Shown piece after piece: positions 13,386 through 21,155 of a stretch of 27,850 nt of DNA. The notes under the pieces are model-generated. The model was not told the origin of the DNA and did no database searches. It saw only the letters and a list, made by a program, of their open reading frames with translations. The translations under genes were made by a program, and so were the position numbers. Every line of letters begins with the position of its first letter. Within the stretch, counting starts at the first letter, position 1. The DNA is taken from positions 1-27,850 of the IMG/VR virus record IMGVR_UViG_3300037635_001807. One strand, 5' to 3'. The stretch comes from a virus.

Positions 13386-14302
13386 GTGAATTATGGACTG
13401 AAAAATATAGACCAACAAGACTTAATGAAATAATAGGACAAACTAATTTTGTATTAGATGCAGAACATTGGGTTGTCAATAAAGAAATGCCTAATGTTTT
13501 ATTATACGGTGTAGCGGGTGTAGGTAAAACCGCTGCTGCTATTTCTTTAGCAAACGGAATACTAGAAGATAATAGAAAAAATAACTTCTTTGAGATTAAT
13601 GCTTCTGATGATAGAAAGTTAGAGACAGTAAGAAACAGAATCAAAGAGATTGCATCTACTAAAAGAATCGGTGATGTACCGTTTAAGATTATTTTACTAG
13701 ATGAAATGGATGGTATGACTAAGGATGCACAAAATGCACTAAAGAGAATCATGGAAAGATATGCTGATAATTGTAGATTCATTATTACTTGTAATGATAG
13801 ACATAAAATTATTAATCCTTTGATGTCAAGATGTGCTAACTATAACTTTAAGCGTCTTAACAATAAAGACATGAAATACATAATGACCGAAATCCTGTCA
13901 AAAGAGGACATTAGAACTCATTCAAGTGAGTCATTAGATAAGTTTATTACATATCTACAAGGAGACCTAAGACGAGGGTTGAATGAATTACAGGCTTCAT
14001 CGGCAAGTAAACGAACTCTCCAATATCAAATAGACATGAATATGAAACCATACTCTGAAATTATAACAATGATAAATGAAAATAACTATGACAATGCTTT
14101 AGAGAAGGTGCATAAATTGATTTACGATTCAACAGACATGAAGACTATATGTATTAATTTACATACAGAAGTTCTCGAAACCGAAAGTGATTCGTCATAC
14201 AAATTCAAAATGCTTCGTATCATTGGTGAAACAGAATACAGAAGTAATAATATGAATCCTAAAGTCTTGGCATCTTGGATGGTAGGACAGATGATAAAAT
14301 GA
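13382..14302 (+). CDS. rfcS: Replication factor C small subunit (clamp-loader ATPase)
   Basis: 306 residues, near the usual 315-330. It opens with WTEKYRPTRLNEIIGQ, the RFC signature. Walker A is GVAGVGKT (43-50), the RFC box NASD lies at about 73-76, Walker B is LLDEMD (105-110), sensor 1 is ITCND (135-139) and the SRC arginine-finger motif is at 149-151. The C-terminal helical collar (about 230-306) is present. The protein loads the PCNA ring on primed DNA using ATP. Partner candidate: the degenerate AAA+ protein at 12091; clamp: PCNA at 17006. ATGA overlap with the preceding zinc protein. Confidence 0.95.
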   Translation: MSELWTEKYRPTRLNEIIGQTNFVLDAEHWVVNKEMPNVLLYGVAGVGKTAAAISLANGILEDNRKNNFFEINASDDRKLETVRNRIKEIASTKRIGDVPFKIILLDEMDGMTKDAQNALKRIMERYADNCRFIITCNDRHKIINPLMSRCANYNFKRLNNKDMKYIMTEILSKEDIRTHSSESLDKFITYLQGDLRRGLNELQASSASKRTLQYQIDMNMKPYSEIITMINENNYDNALEKVHKLIYDSTDMKTICINLHTEVLETESDSSYKFKMLRIIGETEYRSNNMNPKVLASWMVGQMIK

Positions 14303-14382
14303 TAGAATTACTTTTGGGGTTGATTGGATTGAGAATAATAATTAAAATGTTAGATAGTAACAGGGGGAGAAGAAGATGGTAA
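14299..14382 (+). CDS. 27-residue hydrophobic/basic miniprotein
   Basis: ATG 14299 overlaps the RFC stop (ATGA) and TAA 14380-14382 overlaps the next start. Hydrophobic first half (LLLGLIGLRIIIKML), then an Arg-rich end whose GGGGGAGAAGAAG DNA is the ribosome site of the next membrane protein. It could be a small membrane peptide or only a translational coupler. Confidence 0.4.
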   Translation: MIELLLGLIGLRIIIKMLDSNRGRRRW

Positions 14383-14618
14383 AAAAATTCTTTGACTTTA
14401 ATAAAGATGGAGTTGTTAATAAAGATGACTTTGAACATCTCATACTTAGATATGAGATAATCGTGTTAGGTGGTATAGCACTAATTATACTACCAATATT
14501 AAACACGTTAAATTACATTAGTGTAGATTCCAATTTCTTTTGGGTGCTTTGCGGATTAGTAATGGCAGCCGAAGGATTGGTTGAAATAAAATACGAAAGG
14601 AAAAAAAGGAGAAAATAA
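14376..14618 (+). CDS. Two-span membrane protein with an EF-hand-like calcium loop
   Basis: 80 residues. Residues 7-18 are D-F-N-K-D-G-V-V-N-K-D-D, which keeps EF-hand positions 1, 3, 5, 6, 9 and 12 (Asp at 12 rather than Glu, as in dockerin-type loops). Two hydrophobic spans follow (about 27-45 and 54-68), then a basic KYERKKRRK tail that would stay in the cytoplasm by the positive-inside rule, putting the calcium loop on the same side. Coupled to the RFC and SSB genes. Role unknown; a calcium- or membrane-sensing part is possible. Confidence 0.6.
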   Translation: MVKKFFDFNKDGVVNKDDFEHLILRYEIIVLGGIALIILPILNTLNYISVDSNFFWVLCGLVMAAEGLVEIKYERKKRRK

Positions 14619-14620
14619 AA

Positions 14621-15850
14621 ATGAATGAAGAAATGAAAAATGAAATAATGAAAGCGGCAGAAATACTCGGTCTATCCGAGGAAGATGCTATGAGTAAGTT
14701 CGAGGACATATGTTCTAAGAACAATCTCGATGCATCTAAAGAACCTTTATTGGCTAGAGGTCTTTGGCGACAGTACTTTAGTAGTGCTAGAAACCTACTA
14801 AATCGTGAAAGAACAACAACTAATAATACAAACAATTCTTTTTACAAAGATGCGTTTGGTTTCTTTGTATCGTTAAACGATGCAGTAGATATAATGGCTT
14901 TGGATAGAGACCGTGTTGTTAAAGAATACAATAGAGATAGTGATTTAACCTACTCTCTTGGTAAAGTAGCAATTTTTGCTGAAACAGCAGACGGAAAATA
15001 CGAAGGAAGAATGATGAGGGATAACGAAGAAAGAGTAAAAGTTATGGACGAATTACCTGAAAACAATGTAGCATTAGATAGCGGACTATTCTTAGTTCCA
15101 CTAAACACTAATGATGCGGCGTGGAATAAAAAGAACTATGGTAAACCAACGAAGGCTTCTGAGTGGAGAAGAACAGGAGTGTTTGTAGGAGAAGTTGATG
15201 GAAGAATGGGAGCATTCGCTTTTAGTTACAAAGGCGATTCATCACTAACATTTACTCCTAATACTTTTGAGTGGGTTCACTTTAATGCATTCTTTATGAA
15301 TGAAGACTACACTACTATATTTGGTGGTAAGTCTAGAACTATGGAGTCTCTAATACTAAACGATGATTTAGCAGAAGAAGATGAAAGAAGAAGAGTTCCA
15401 TTCGGTTCAGTTCAAGATATAATTATGGAATACTGCACAGAAAATTACAGTCCATTAGTTGACTTAGAACAGGCTCATAGTAATGCGGCGGCAAGACCAT
15501 ACAAACAACGCTATGTTGTTACTGATGGTACTGTTACTAGTATTAACATGACACCTACTGCTAATGGTAATAGGATAATTAATATTGATGATTTAACTAC
15601 TGAATTTAATTTCGATAACGATGGCTTCACAGCAACTACTTGTTGGATTCCTTCTTCGTTAGTAGTTGATTTTGGTATTGGTTCAGAAGTTATTGTAGTA
15701 GGCAGAACATCACAAGGTACAGATGACGAAGGCGCATTAAAACCTGTAACAATTAATGTTAGTGGTATATATGTTATCAGTGCTAGAGGCGGTAGTCCTG
15801 AACTGATTGAACACGTTGAATCAGAAGAAACAGATTGGTTCTTCGACTGA
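14621..15850 (+). CDS. OB-fold ssDNA-binding protein (RPA-like), tentative
   Basis: 409 residues behind AAAGGAGA. The N-terminal helical segment (about 1-60) is followed by a strand-rich middle (about 75-225) and a likely OB fold at about 298-390: VVTDGTVTSINMT, RIINIDD, TATTCWIPSSLV, GSEVIVVGRTSQG, VTINVSGIYVI. The last ten residues, ESEETDWFFD, form an acidic tail with aromatics, a feature used by many ssDNA-binding proteins to bind partners. Position among replication genes supports an SSB/RPA role, with ssDNA as ligand. No zinc finger as in some archaeal RPAs. The gene ends at the second structured leader. Assignment by fold pattern and context. Confidence 0.6.
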   Translation: MNEEMKNEIMKAAEILGLSEEDAMSKFEDICSKNNLDASKEPLLARGLWRQYFSSARNLLNRERTTTNNTNNSFYKDAFGFFVSLNDAVDIMALDRDRVVKEYNRDSDLTYSLGKVAIFAETADGKYEGRMMRDNEERVKVMDELPENNVALDSGLFLVPLNTNDAAWNKKNYGKPTKASEWRRTGVFVGEVDGRMGAFAFSYKGDSSLTFTPNTFEWVHFNAFFMNEDYTTIFGGKSRTMESLILNDDLAEEDERRRVPFGSVQDIIMEYCTENYSPLVDLEQAHSNAAARPYKQRYVVTDGTVTSINMTPTANGNRIINIDDLTTEFNFDNDGFTATTCWIPSSLVVDFGIGSEVIVVGRTSQGTDDEGALKPVTINVSGIYVISARGGSPELIEHVESEETDWFFD

Positions 15851-15927
15851 TTATGTAAAAGTGTAGTCATACACATATTGTTGGCTATAAGGGTGCAATA
15901 CCCTTAAACCTTTAAGGAGGATTAACT
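15851..15927 (+). promoter_or_regulatory. Structured leader with two mutually exclusive hairpins over the SD
   Basis: Gap of 77 nt. Hairpins: GTGTA 15861-15865 / TACAC 15870-15874 (loop GTCA), and a perfect 7-bp TAAGGGT 15888-15894 / ACCCTTA 15900-15906 (loop GCAAT). The 3' arm of the latter overlaps CCTTAA 15902-15907, which can instead pair with TTAAGG 15912-15917 and cover the ribosome site AAGGAGG (15914-15920). The two pairings cannot coexist, as in a translational switch. The core GGGTGCAA-xx-CCC-xTTAA is shared with 2894-2911. Ligand, if any, unknown; growth-phase or protein control is equally possible. Confidence 0.5.
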
Positions 15928-16167
15928 ATGAAAGAATACGAAATAATAAACAATACGATAATAAAAGGTAGTAGTTATTGGTTCAATGTAGCCAAAGTTG
16001 ATTTTACTACTAGAAGAATGAATGACGATACAGGAGAGTTTTGGGTTAAGTTCCACTTTCCATCAGGAAAAGAAATACGAATAAAAGTAGATGAAGAAGA
16101 TTTAGAGGAAATAACAAATCTCTTCGATTATAATAAAAATGGTGATTTATATGACAATGAGTTATGA
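15928..16167 (+). CDS. Small beta-rich hypothetical protein
   Basis: 79 residues behind the strong AAGGAGG site of the leader. Strands SYWFNVAKVDFT and GEFWVKFHF, then SGKEIRIKV, then a helix (EEDLEEITNLFDY) and an acidic tail. The strand-SG-strand-helix end resembles the proteins at 71 and 5872. It overlaps the ATPase gene, whose start lies within its last codons. Unknown function, but its leader suggests its level is controlled. Confidence 0.6.
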   Translation: MKEYEIINNTIIKGSSYWFNVAKVDFTTRRMNDDTGEFWVKFHFPSGKEIRIKVDEEDLEEITNLFDYNKNGDLYDNEL

Positions 16168-16990
16168 AGAAAGAAAAAAAATAATAATGCAACAAATACA
16201 AGATAGAATGAAGAGAGAAAAAGAGTTCCTATTATTAGGAATTACGGGCAATCCTAAAGTCGGTAAATCCGGTTTAGCAATGGATTGTAGAACTGAAGAA
16301 GAAATCAAGAAAGGTATGACGGTCGAAATACTAGACTTAGATGACGGTTCAACTGCAACTTGGGATTCAGCATGGAATAGAGATGAAAACATAAGAGTGT
16401 TTGTTCCTAATGTTTGGAATGAAGATGGCTCTATGAATTGGGATGAAACATTTCACAACTGTTCAACTTGGATTAAAATGTTAGAAGAACAAATTAAAGA
16501 AGGAAATGTAAAGGCTGTAATTTTAGACGGTGTTGATAAAATTTACGAAGGGTCTAGTGATGTTCTTCGTAAATCTTTAGTAAAGAATGCGGCAAGAAGC
16601 GGTTCTGTAATACAGGATTCGGATACAGTAAGAGTAAGCCCATTAGATTGGAAAGTTAGAAATAAGATTTATGATAGAATCATTAATCCGTTTGTAGCAT
16701 TAAGAACTAACAGATTTCTTATTACACATATGAAACCTGTTTACGAAGGTATAGGCGCACCAATTGCAGTAGGGGAAACTCCCGATTGGTACAAAACTAC
16801 ACCACATAAACTACTACAAATAGTAAACATAAAAGAACAAAAGTTAGGAAAGAAAACCACCTACATGGCGACACTAACTGCTAGTAAAACTAATTCCAAA
16901 ATGGTAGGTAAAAAATGGCCTGTCTTCGTATTAGAAGAGACAGGAAATCAATGGAATGGAATACCTGAATTAAAAACAGGTGAATTATAA
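16151..16990 (+). CDS. RecA/RadA-fold ATPase, Sak4/AAA_24-like
   Basis: 279 residues from ATG 16151 (GGTGAT 4 nt upstream); ATG 16157 is equally possible, while ATG 16139 lies before the ribosome site. Walker A GITGNPKVGKS (30-40) follows a hydrophobic strand (EFLLL), and Walker B AVILDGVD (122-129). EILDLDDGS at 59-67 fits the strand after the first helix in this group. The length and order match phage Sak4-type and AAA_24 ATPases, which act with ssDNA-binding proteins in single-strand annealing or recombination. It lies between the SSB candidate and PCNA. No helicase or KaiC duplication is seen. Alternative: a packaging-unrelated RadA paralogue. Confidence 0.72.
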   Translation: MTMSYEERKKIIMQQIQDRMKREKEFLLLGITGNPKVGKSGLAMDCRTEEEIKKGMTVEILDLDDGSTATWDSAWNRDENIRVFVPNVWNEDGSMNWDETFHNCSTWIKMLEEQIKEGNVKAVILDGVDKIYEGSSDVLRKSLVKNAARSGSVIQDSDTVRVSPLDWKVRNKIYDRIINPFVALRTNRFLITHMKPVYEGIGAPIAVGETPDWYKTTPHKLLQIVNIKEQKLGKKTTYMATLTASKTNSKMVGKKWPVFVLEETGNQWNGIPELKTGEL

Positions 16991-17005
16991 TGGAGATAAA
17001 TAACA

Positions 17006-17782
17006 ATGAAAATAATAATAGAAGCAAAGGAATTGAGTAAATTAATAGAGAGCGTAGCATTAAAAGGAAGATACTTCGATGGTGGAGAATCTAAAAATGG
17101 TATGTTATCAGCACACGCATATTTAGTAGTCGATAGTAACACGCTACAAATATGGAATGCTGATAACACTACTATTTGTGGGTTGAACCATGGCTTAGCG
17201 GAAGCAACTCATGTCTCCGTTGAGAACGGTTCGGCAGTGGTTGACATCAAGAAGACTGTAAAATACCTAAAGGGATTTACAGGAGAAGTTACAGTTGAAG
17301 CGAATGATTTCTTACATATTAGCAATGAATCATCCAATGCAACTTTACCTTTAGTGGTTGAACATAGTCATCAGCCTATGATTGATATGTTAATTGTGTT
17401 CGAGAAAACTGTAAGGGATGTCAATGTAACGTTTCCTACGTTTAGAAGAACTACCTTTGAAACTAAACTTCACCTTCTAAGCGACACTTTAACAGCCGCA
17501 ACAAAAGGTTGTGATGTAATTAATACTGCTAGGTATAAGTTTGATTATAGTATTAATAATACATTAACAATGTCTTCTATTAAAACAGATTTAGATAAGT
17601 TTGAAACTGTTGTGCCTACTATAACTAGAGACGGCGAACCTTCAACAGTAGAGTTTACAGGTTTCTTTCACGGCTTCTTTGAGTTAACCGCAGTTAATAT
17701 TTATCTTAAAGATGACGCACCTATTCTGTTTGTATCGCCAACTAGAATACTATTGAAAGCGCCCTACATGGATAGGAGTTGA
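17006..17782 (+). CDS. pcn: Sliding clamp PCNA
   Basis: 258 residues, close to the cellular 245-250. It has the two-domain PCNA outline: a first domain with KTVKYLKGFTGEVTVEAND (about residues 72-100), an interdomain connector (about 115-135), and a second domain ending NIYLKDDAPILF...ILLKAPYMD, which matches the typical 'vyl.~d~Plkl.f...~~~llAP' C-terminus. It forms a homotrimeric ring that tethers polymerase and other enzymes. The polymerase follows directly, and the tails of PolB-C (20754) and the clamp-loader-like protein (12942) look like PCNA-binding peptides. Divergent in the middle. Ribosome site GGAGAT at 16992-16997. Confidence 0.85.
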   Translation: MKIIIEAKELSKLIESVALKGRYFDGGESKNGMLSAHAYLVVDSNTLQIWNADNTTICGLNHGLAEATHVSVENGSAVVDIKKTVKYLKGFTGEVTVEANDFLHISNESSNATLPLVVEHSHQPMIDMLIVFEKTVRDVNVTFPTFRRTTFETKLHLLSDTLTAATKGCDVINTARYKFDYSINNTLTMSSIKTDLDKFETVVPTITRDGEPSTVEFTGFFHGFFELTAVNIYLKDDAPILFVSPTRILLKAPYMDRS

Positions 17783-17786
17783 ACGG

Positions 17787-19487
17787 TTGATAATTAATGA
17801 AATAAAAAATGGTATAGGATTAGTTTGGAGAGATGAAAATAATAACAGACTGCAAGAAACTGTTTCTTTGAAAGACTTCAAACATTACTTTTTCATTAAG
17901 GCTACGTCAACTAGACATACTAATTTGTTAGTTAAAGACAACAATACAAGAGGCAACTTTCAAGTTGACCTGTCTTATGAATTAGGAGATTGGGTATCTC
18001 TCGAAGGTGAATCTTTGGTGAAGGTTTCTTGGGGTACTAAATCTCCTAGTCTTAGGTATCAAATTAGAGAGAAGTTAGAAGAGTTAGGTGTTGATACTTA
18101 CGAAGCAGACATACCACATCATTATCGGTATGCTGTTGATGAGTTAAATTCTATCCCTGATTATAAAATGCGTAAGTGTTTTTGGGATATGGAATGGATG
18201 CAAGGCGGAGAACATGATGGTAAGATTACTTGTATAGTAATATACGATAATTATGATGATGAGTATAGTGTATTCGCTTGGTTTCCTAACTTAGAAAAGA
18301 AACTTAGTATGGAGTTCCTTTACAAACTAAGAAGGAATTATAACTTAAAAATATTCAAGTCAGAAGAATCTATGCTTGACAACTTCTTAACCTATTTTAT
18401 TCAGAAGAGACCGGATATGTTAATCTCATGGTTCGGTTGGAAATTCGACCTACCTAAACTAATAGAGAGAAATAGTGCTTACAATATTGATTCGAGAATG
18501 TTATCTCCCTTTAATGAAGTAAGGGGAGTTTCTTGGAAGGATAACAAAGTTAAGATATATCCTAAACAAGTAAACGGGTCTTCTCCTATAACACAACCTA
18601 TTAAGGGAGTAATTACAGTAGCATTAGATTTAGTCTTTGAAAGACAATGGAACGATTCACAAAGAGGAACATTACCTTCTATGGCGTTAGATTATATTTC
18701 TGAATCTGTTTTAGGCGATAAGAAATTAGTTAGTGAAAAGTTTCCTGATAAAAATGAGTTCTTTGCTAGAGGTTGGTTAGAAGATACTGAAACATATTTA
18801 GAGTATGCAATAAAGGATGTTGAGTTAATCAAAAGAATTGATGATGAAAACCATTGTATTGATTCAGTATTAGCATTACAAAAATTACTAATTGCTCCTT
18901 TCGATGCTTGCTTCTATGCAAGTAATATGGGTGGAATATATTTCATGCGTAACGCTACTTGGAAAGCACCAACAGGTAAGAAAGGTGAGAAAGTTAACTA
19001 TGATGGAGCAATGATTTACAATCCATTAACGGAAGGCACGAATGGTAGATATGATAATGTAGCAGCGTTTGATTTTGCAGGGCTATATCCTTCAATGATT
19101 ATTTCACGGAATATTTCGTGGGAATCTAAATCAAAAGTACCAACAGAGTTTGCAGTTAACCTAGCAATACCTAGAGATTTTAGTGAAGTTAAAGAAGAGA
19201 AGATGTTGTATTACAATACAGATAAGTTAGGATTGTTACCCCAATCACTAATAGGACTTAAGAAGTTAAGAAATGAATATAAAACAAATATGAAAGAAGC
19301 ATCTTCCAAAGATGAAAAAGTAAAGTGGAATAATAATCAAATGGCTGTCAAAAGATTGATGGCTTCATTTTATGGTATTACAGCCTATCAAGGATTTGGT
19401 TGGGCTGATATAGACCTAGCCGCTAGTATTACTGCTAGTGCTAGAGAGGCAATTAGATTAGCCGCATTTAAGGCGAGGGAATTATAA
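17787..19487 (+). CDS. polB: DNA polymerase family B, N-terminal part (exonuclease, motifs A and B)
   Basis: 566 residues from TTG 17787 (AGGAG 8 nt upstream; the nearby ATG is out of frame). 3'-5' exonuclease motifs: Exo I D134-M-E136, Exo II GWKFDLPKL with D221, Exo III Y340-x3-D344. Polymerase motif A is DFAGLYPS (D429-S436). Motif B is K522-x3-A-S-x-YG (Ala where Asn is usual). The gene stops right after the helix that follows motif B (REAIRLAAFKAREL); motif C is missing and is encoded separately at 19828. The two products presumably assemble into one replicative polymerase. A natural split with motif C on the smaller chain is known for Methanothermobacter PolB. Here the halves flank a 114-aa ORF, in three different frames. 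Confidence 0.93.
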   Translation: MIINEIKNGIGLVWRDENNNRLQETVSLKDFKHYFFIKATSTRHTNLLVKDNNTRGNFQVDLSYELGDWVSLEGESLVKVSWGTKSPSLRYQIREKLEELGVDTYEADIPHHYRYAVDELNSIPDYKMRKCFWDMEWMQGGEHDGKITCIVIYDNYDDEYSVFAWFPNLEKKLSMEFLYKLRRNYNLKIFKSEESMLDNFLTYFIQKRPDMLISWFGWKFDLPKLIERNSAYNIDSRMLSPFNEVRGVSWKDNKVKIYPKQVNGSSPITQPIKGVITVALDLVFERQWNDSQRGTLPSMALDYISESVLGDKKLVSEKFPDKNEFFARGWLEDTETYLEYAIKDVELIKRIDDENHCIDSVLALQKLLIAPFDACFYASNMGGIYFMRNATWKAPTGKKGEKVNYDGAMIYNPLTEGTNGRYDNVAAFDFAGLYPSMIISRNISWESKSKVPTEFAVNLAIPRDFSEVKEEKMLYYNTDKLGLLPQSLIGLKKLRNEYKTNMKEASSKDEKVKWNNNQMAVKRLMASFYGITAYQGFGWADIDLAASITASAREAIRLAAFKAREL

Positions 19488-19831
19488 TGAGTAAAAGATG
19501 GAAGAAAAGAGTCAATCAAAACAATAAAGATACAATGAAATTATCTGAATTAATAGCATTAATGATGAGTAAATATGCCATGTCCGAAGAAGAACACAAC
19601 GCAATATTAACTTGGGAAGAGTTCAATATTAATATAGAAAGGCAGACTACATCAGAAGAACAAGCAAAGCAGACATTTTCAATAGAAGCAATTGCAGGTG
19701 TTACTGCCACCTTTCATCTTTGGCTCTTAGGAAGAGTAAAGGATAGGTGGGAATCAGAAAATTGGGATTCAGATAAAGCACCCCATGCTATTTCTGTTAA
19801 TGCTAAAGTGGATTGGAGTAATGACATATGA
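19487..19831 (+). CDS. 114-aa ORF between the two halves of polymerase B
   Basis: Starts on the last base of the PolB-N stop (TAATG) behind GGCGAGGGA, and its stop overlaps the PolB-C start (ATGA). Basic N-terminus, a helix (LSELIALMMSKYAMSEEEHNAIL), an acidic/Gln-rich centre, a hydrophobic helix (SIEAIAGVTATFHLWLLG) and a Trp/Asp-rich end. No intein splice junctions (no N-terminal Cys/Ser, no C-terminal His-Asn) and no homing-endonuclease motif. Its phasing with both halves suggests a polymerase accessory chain or a bridge between them, but that is inference only. Family not recognised. Confidence 0.7.
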   Translation: MSKRWKKRVNQNNKDTMKLSELIALMMSKYAMSEEEHNAILTWEEFNINIERQTTSEEQAKQTFSIEAIAGVTATFHLWLLGRVKDRWESENWDSDKAPHAISVNAKVDWSNDI

Positions 19832-20754
19832 AAGTAGTTTACGGACACACGGATTCAATTTATGTTCAATGTGATGATATAGAAAAAGCAAAGAACGTTT
19901 GTAGTGAAATTAACGATTATGTTAGGGAATCCTTTCCTAATCTATTAGGTCTAGATGAACACCCTGTCACTTTAGAGTTTGAAAAGTATTACAAATCTCT
20001 TGGAGTTGGTGCAACAAAGAATAGAAATGCAGGGTTAATAACTTGGAAGGATGGAGAGTATCTTGAAGAAGATGAGTTTGTTCTTACAGGTTTTTCTGCT
20101 AAAAGAGTTGCACAAACAAAACTAGCAAAGGAAACACAAATGAAAGTGTTGCGAATGTGGGTTGATGGTGTTGAAGAAGAAGAAGTTTCTAATTACTTAC
20201 ACGGGTTATTTAACACTGTTATTTCCGGCGATATAGAACTATCAATGCTTACTAACAGAACTAGATTTCGTGAAGAGAGATTTAAGGTAAAATGTATGGG
20301 AGAATGTAAAAAAATGAAATGGGGAAAGGTTTTCTCACTATCAGAAATCATTGAGAATATTACAAAACACCGCAGAAGTTTTTCTAGTGATAAATGGAAA
20401 TGTTGTAATAAACCTAATCTTAGAACATTACAAGATAAGAGACCTACAATTGGTTCAGGTATAGAAGGAGTATTGTTTTACAATTCCTTTAATGAAGTGC
20501 AAATAGATGACTCCTACCTTTACATTAAGATTAAGGGTAACAACACAACTTACATTCATCCTCTAACTCAAGAAGATACTATCCCTTCTTGGGTTTCAGT
20601 TAAGCATGAATCAGAACTATCTAACTTTACTCCTGACTATTTGCATTATGCTTATCAAGTAGTTAGTAAGGCAGAACCCATCTACAATGCAATGGGTTGG
20701 AATATAGATAATATTACTAAAAGTAGAAATCAAGATTTGGGGGATTGGTTTTGA
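19828..20754 (+). CDS. polB: DNA polymerase family B, C-terminal part (motif C, thumb)
   Basis: 308 residues. It begins KVVYGHTDSIYVQ: motif C, normally Y-x-D-T-D. Here His7 replaces the first Asp, while the second, catalytically essential Asp (D9) is kept. KYYKSLGVGATKNRNAGLITW follows as the KxxY-type motif region, then the palm-thumb linker AKRVAQTKLAKETQMKVL. Two cysteine pairs (C155/C159 and C197/C198) may bind zinc. The end, NQDLGDWF, fits a PCNA-binding peptide (x-x-x-L-x-x-W-F), like other archaeal polymerase tails. With the 566-aa part it makes a complete B-family enzyme of about 870 residues. Start overlaps the preceding ORF by 4 nt. Confidence 0.92.
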   Translation: MKVVYGHTDSIYVQCDDIEKAKNVCSEINDYVRESFPNLLGLDEHPVTLEFEKYYKSLGVGATKNRNAGLITWKDGEYLEEDEFVLTGFSAKRVAQTKLAKETQMKVLRMWVDGVEEEEVSNYLHGLFNTVISGDIELSMLTNRTRFREERFKVKCMGECKKMKWGKVFSLSEIIENITKHRRSFSSDKWKCCNKPNLRTLQDKRPTIGSGIEGVLFYNSFNEVQIDDSYLYIKIKGNNTTYIHPLTQEDTIPSWVSVKHESELSNFTPDYLHYAYQVVSKAEPIYNAMGWNIDNITKSRNQDLGDWF

Positions 20755-21155
20755 GATTGTCTTGGTCTATGAAAAGAAGAATAGAAAGATGGAAAATTAG
20801 ACACGCTAAAATAAACGAATGGGTTGTATTTTACAAAGAAGAAATAGTAAAAGATTATAATAGAATGAAAAGTTTTTTACAGAAATTAAATAAAAAGAAG
20901 GTTAAAAAAATGAAAATAGATAACAAGAAAAAACAAACTATATTTTTCGATTCTAAAGAATATATAGGATTAACAATGCAAAAAGGTAATATTACACTTA
21001 TAGAAAAACCTCCTTTAAGTGTTATTTCTTTTAAAGAGGAAAAAACAATAACACCCACTTGGTCTCCACATGACAAAAATTGTGATTGTGAAGATTGTTT
21101 AGAAACGTTATTAAACACGTTAAAGTTTAAATTTGATACGGAGAATGATGAATGA
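20751..21155 (+). CDS. Basic hypothetical protein with CDCEDC motif
   Basis: 134 residues from TTG 20751, which overlaps the PolB-C stop (TTGA) and has GGGGGAT 7 nt upstream. The N-terminal 50 residues are a Lys/Arg-rich helix; an internal ATG at 20910 would drop it. The C-terminal part is strand-rich (TIFFDSKEYIGLTMQKGNITL) and ends with SPHDKNCDCEDCLETLL, where the three Cys plus His could bind zinc. Unknown function; adjacent to polymerase and nuclease. Confidence 0.5.
   Translation: MRLSWSMKRRIERWKIRHAKINEWVVFYKEEIVKDYNRMKSFLQKLNKKKVKKMKIDNKKKQTIFFDSKEYIGLTMQKGNITLIEKPPLSVISFKEEKTITPTWSPHDKNCDCEDCLETLLNTLKFKFDTENDE

Noticed and set aside
19487-19831. The ORF between the polymerase halves as an intein or split intein
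   Set aside because: It is in a different frame from both halves, with its own start, stop and ribosome site, and lacks splice-junction residues.
17787-20754. Split polymerase as a sequencing frameshift
   Set aside because: A complete 345-nt coding ORF with tight overlaps on both sides cannot arise from one indel.
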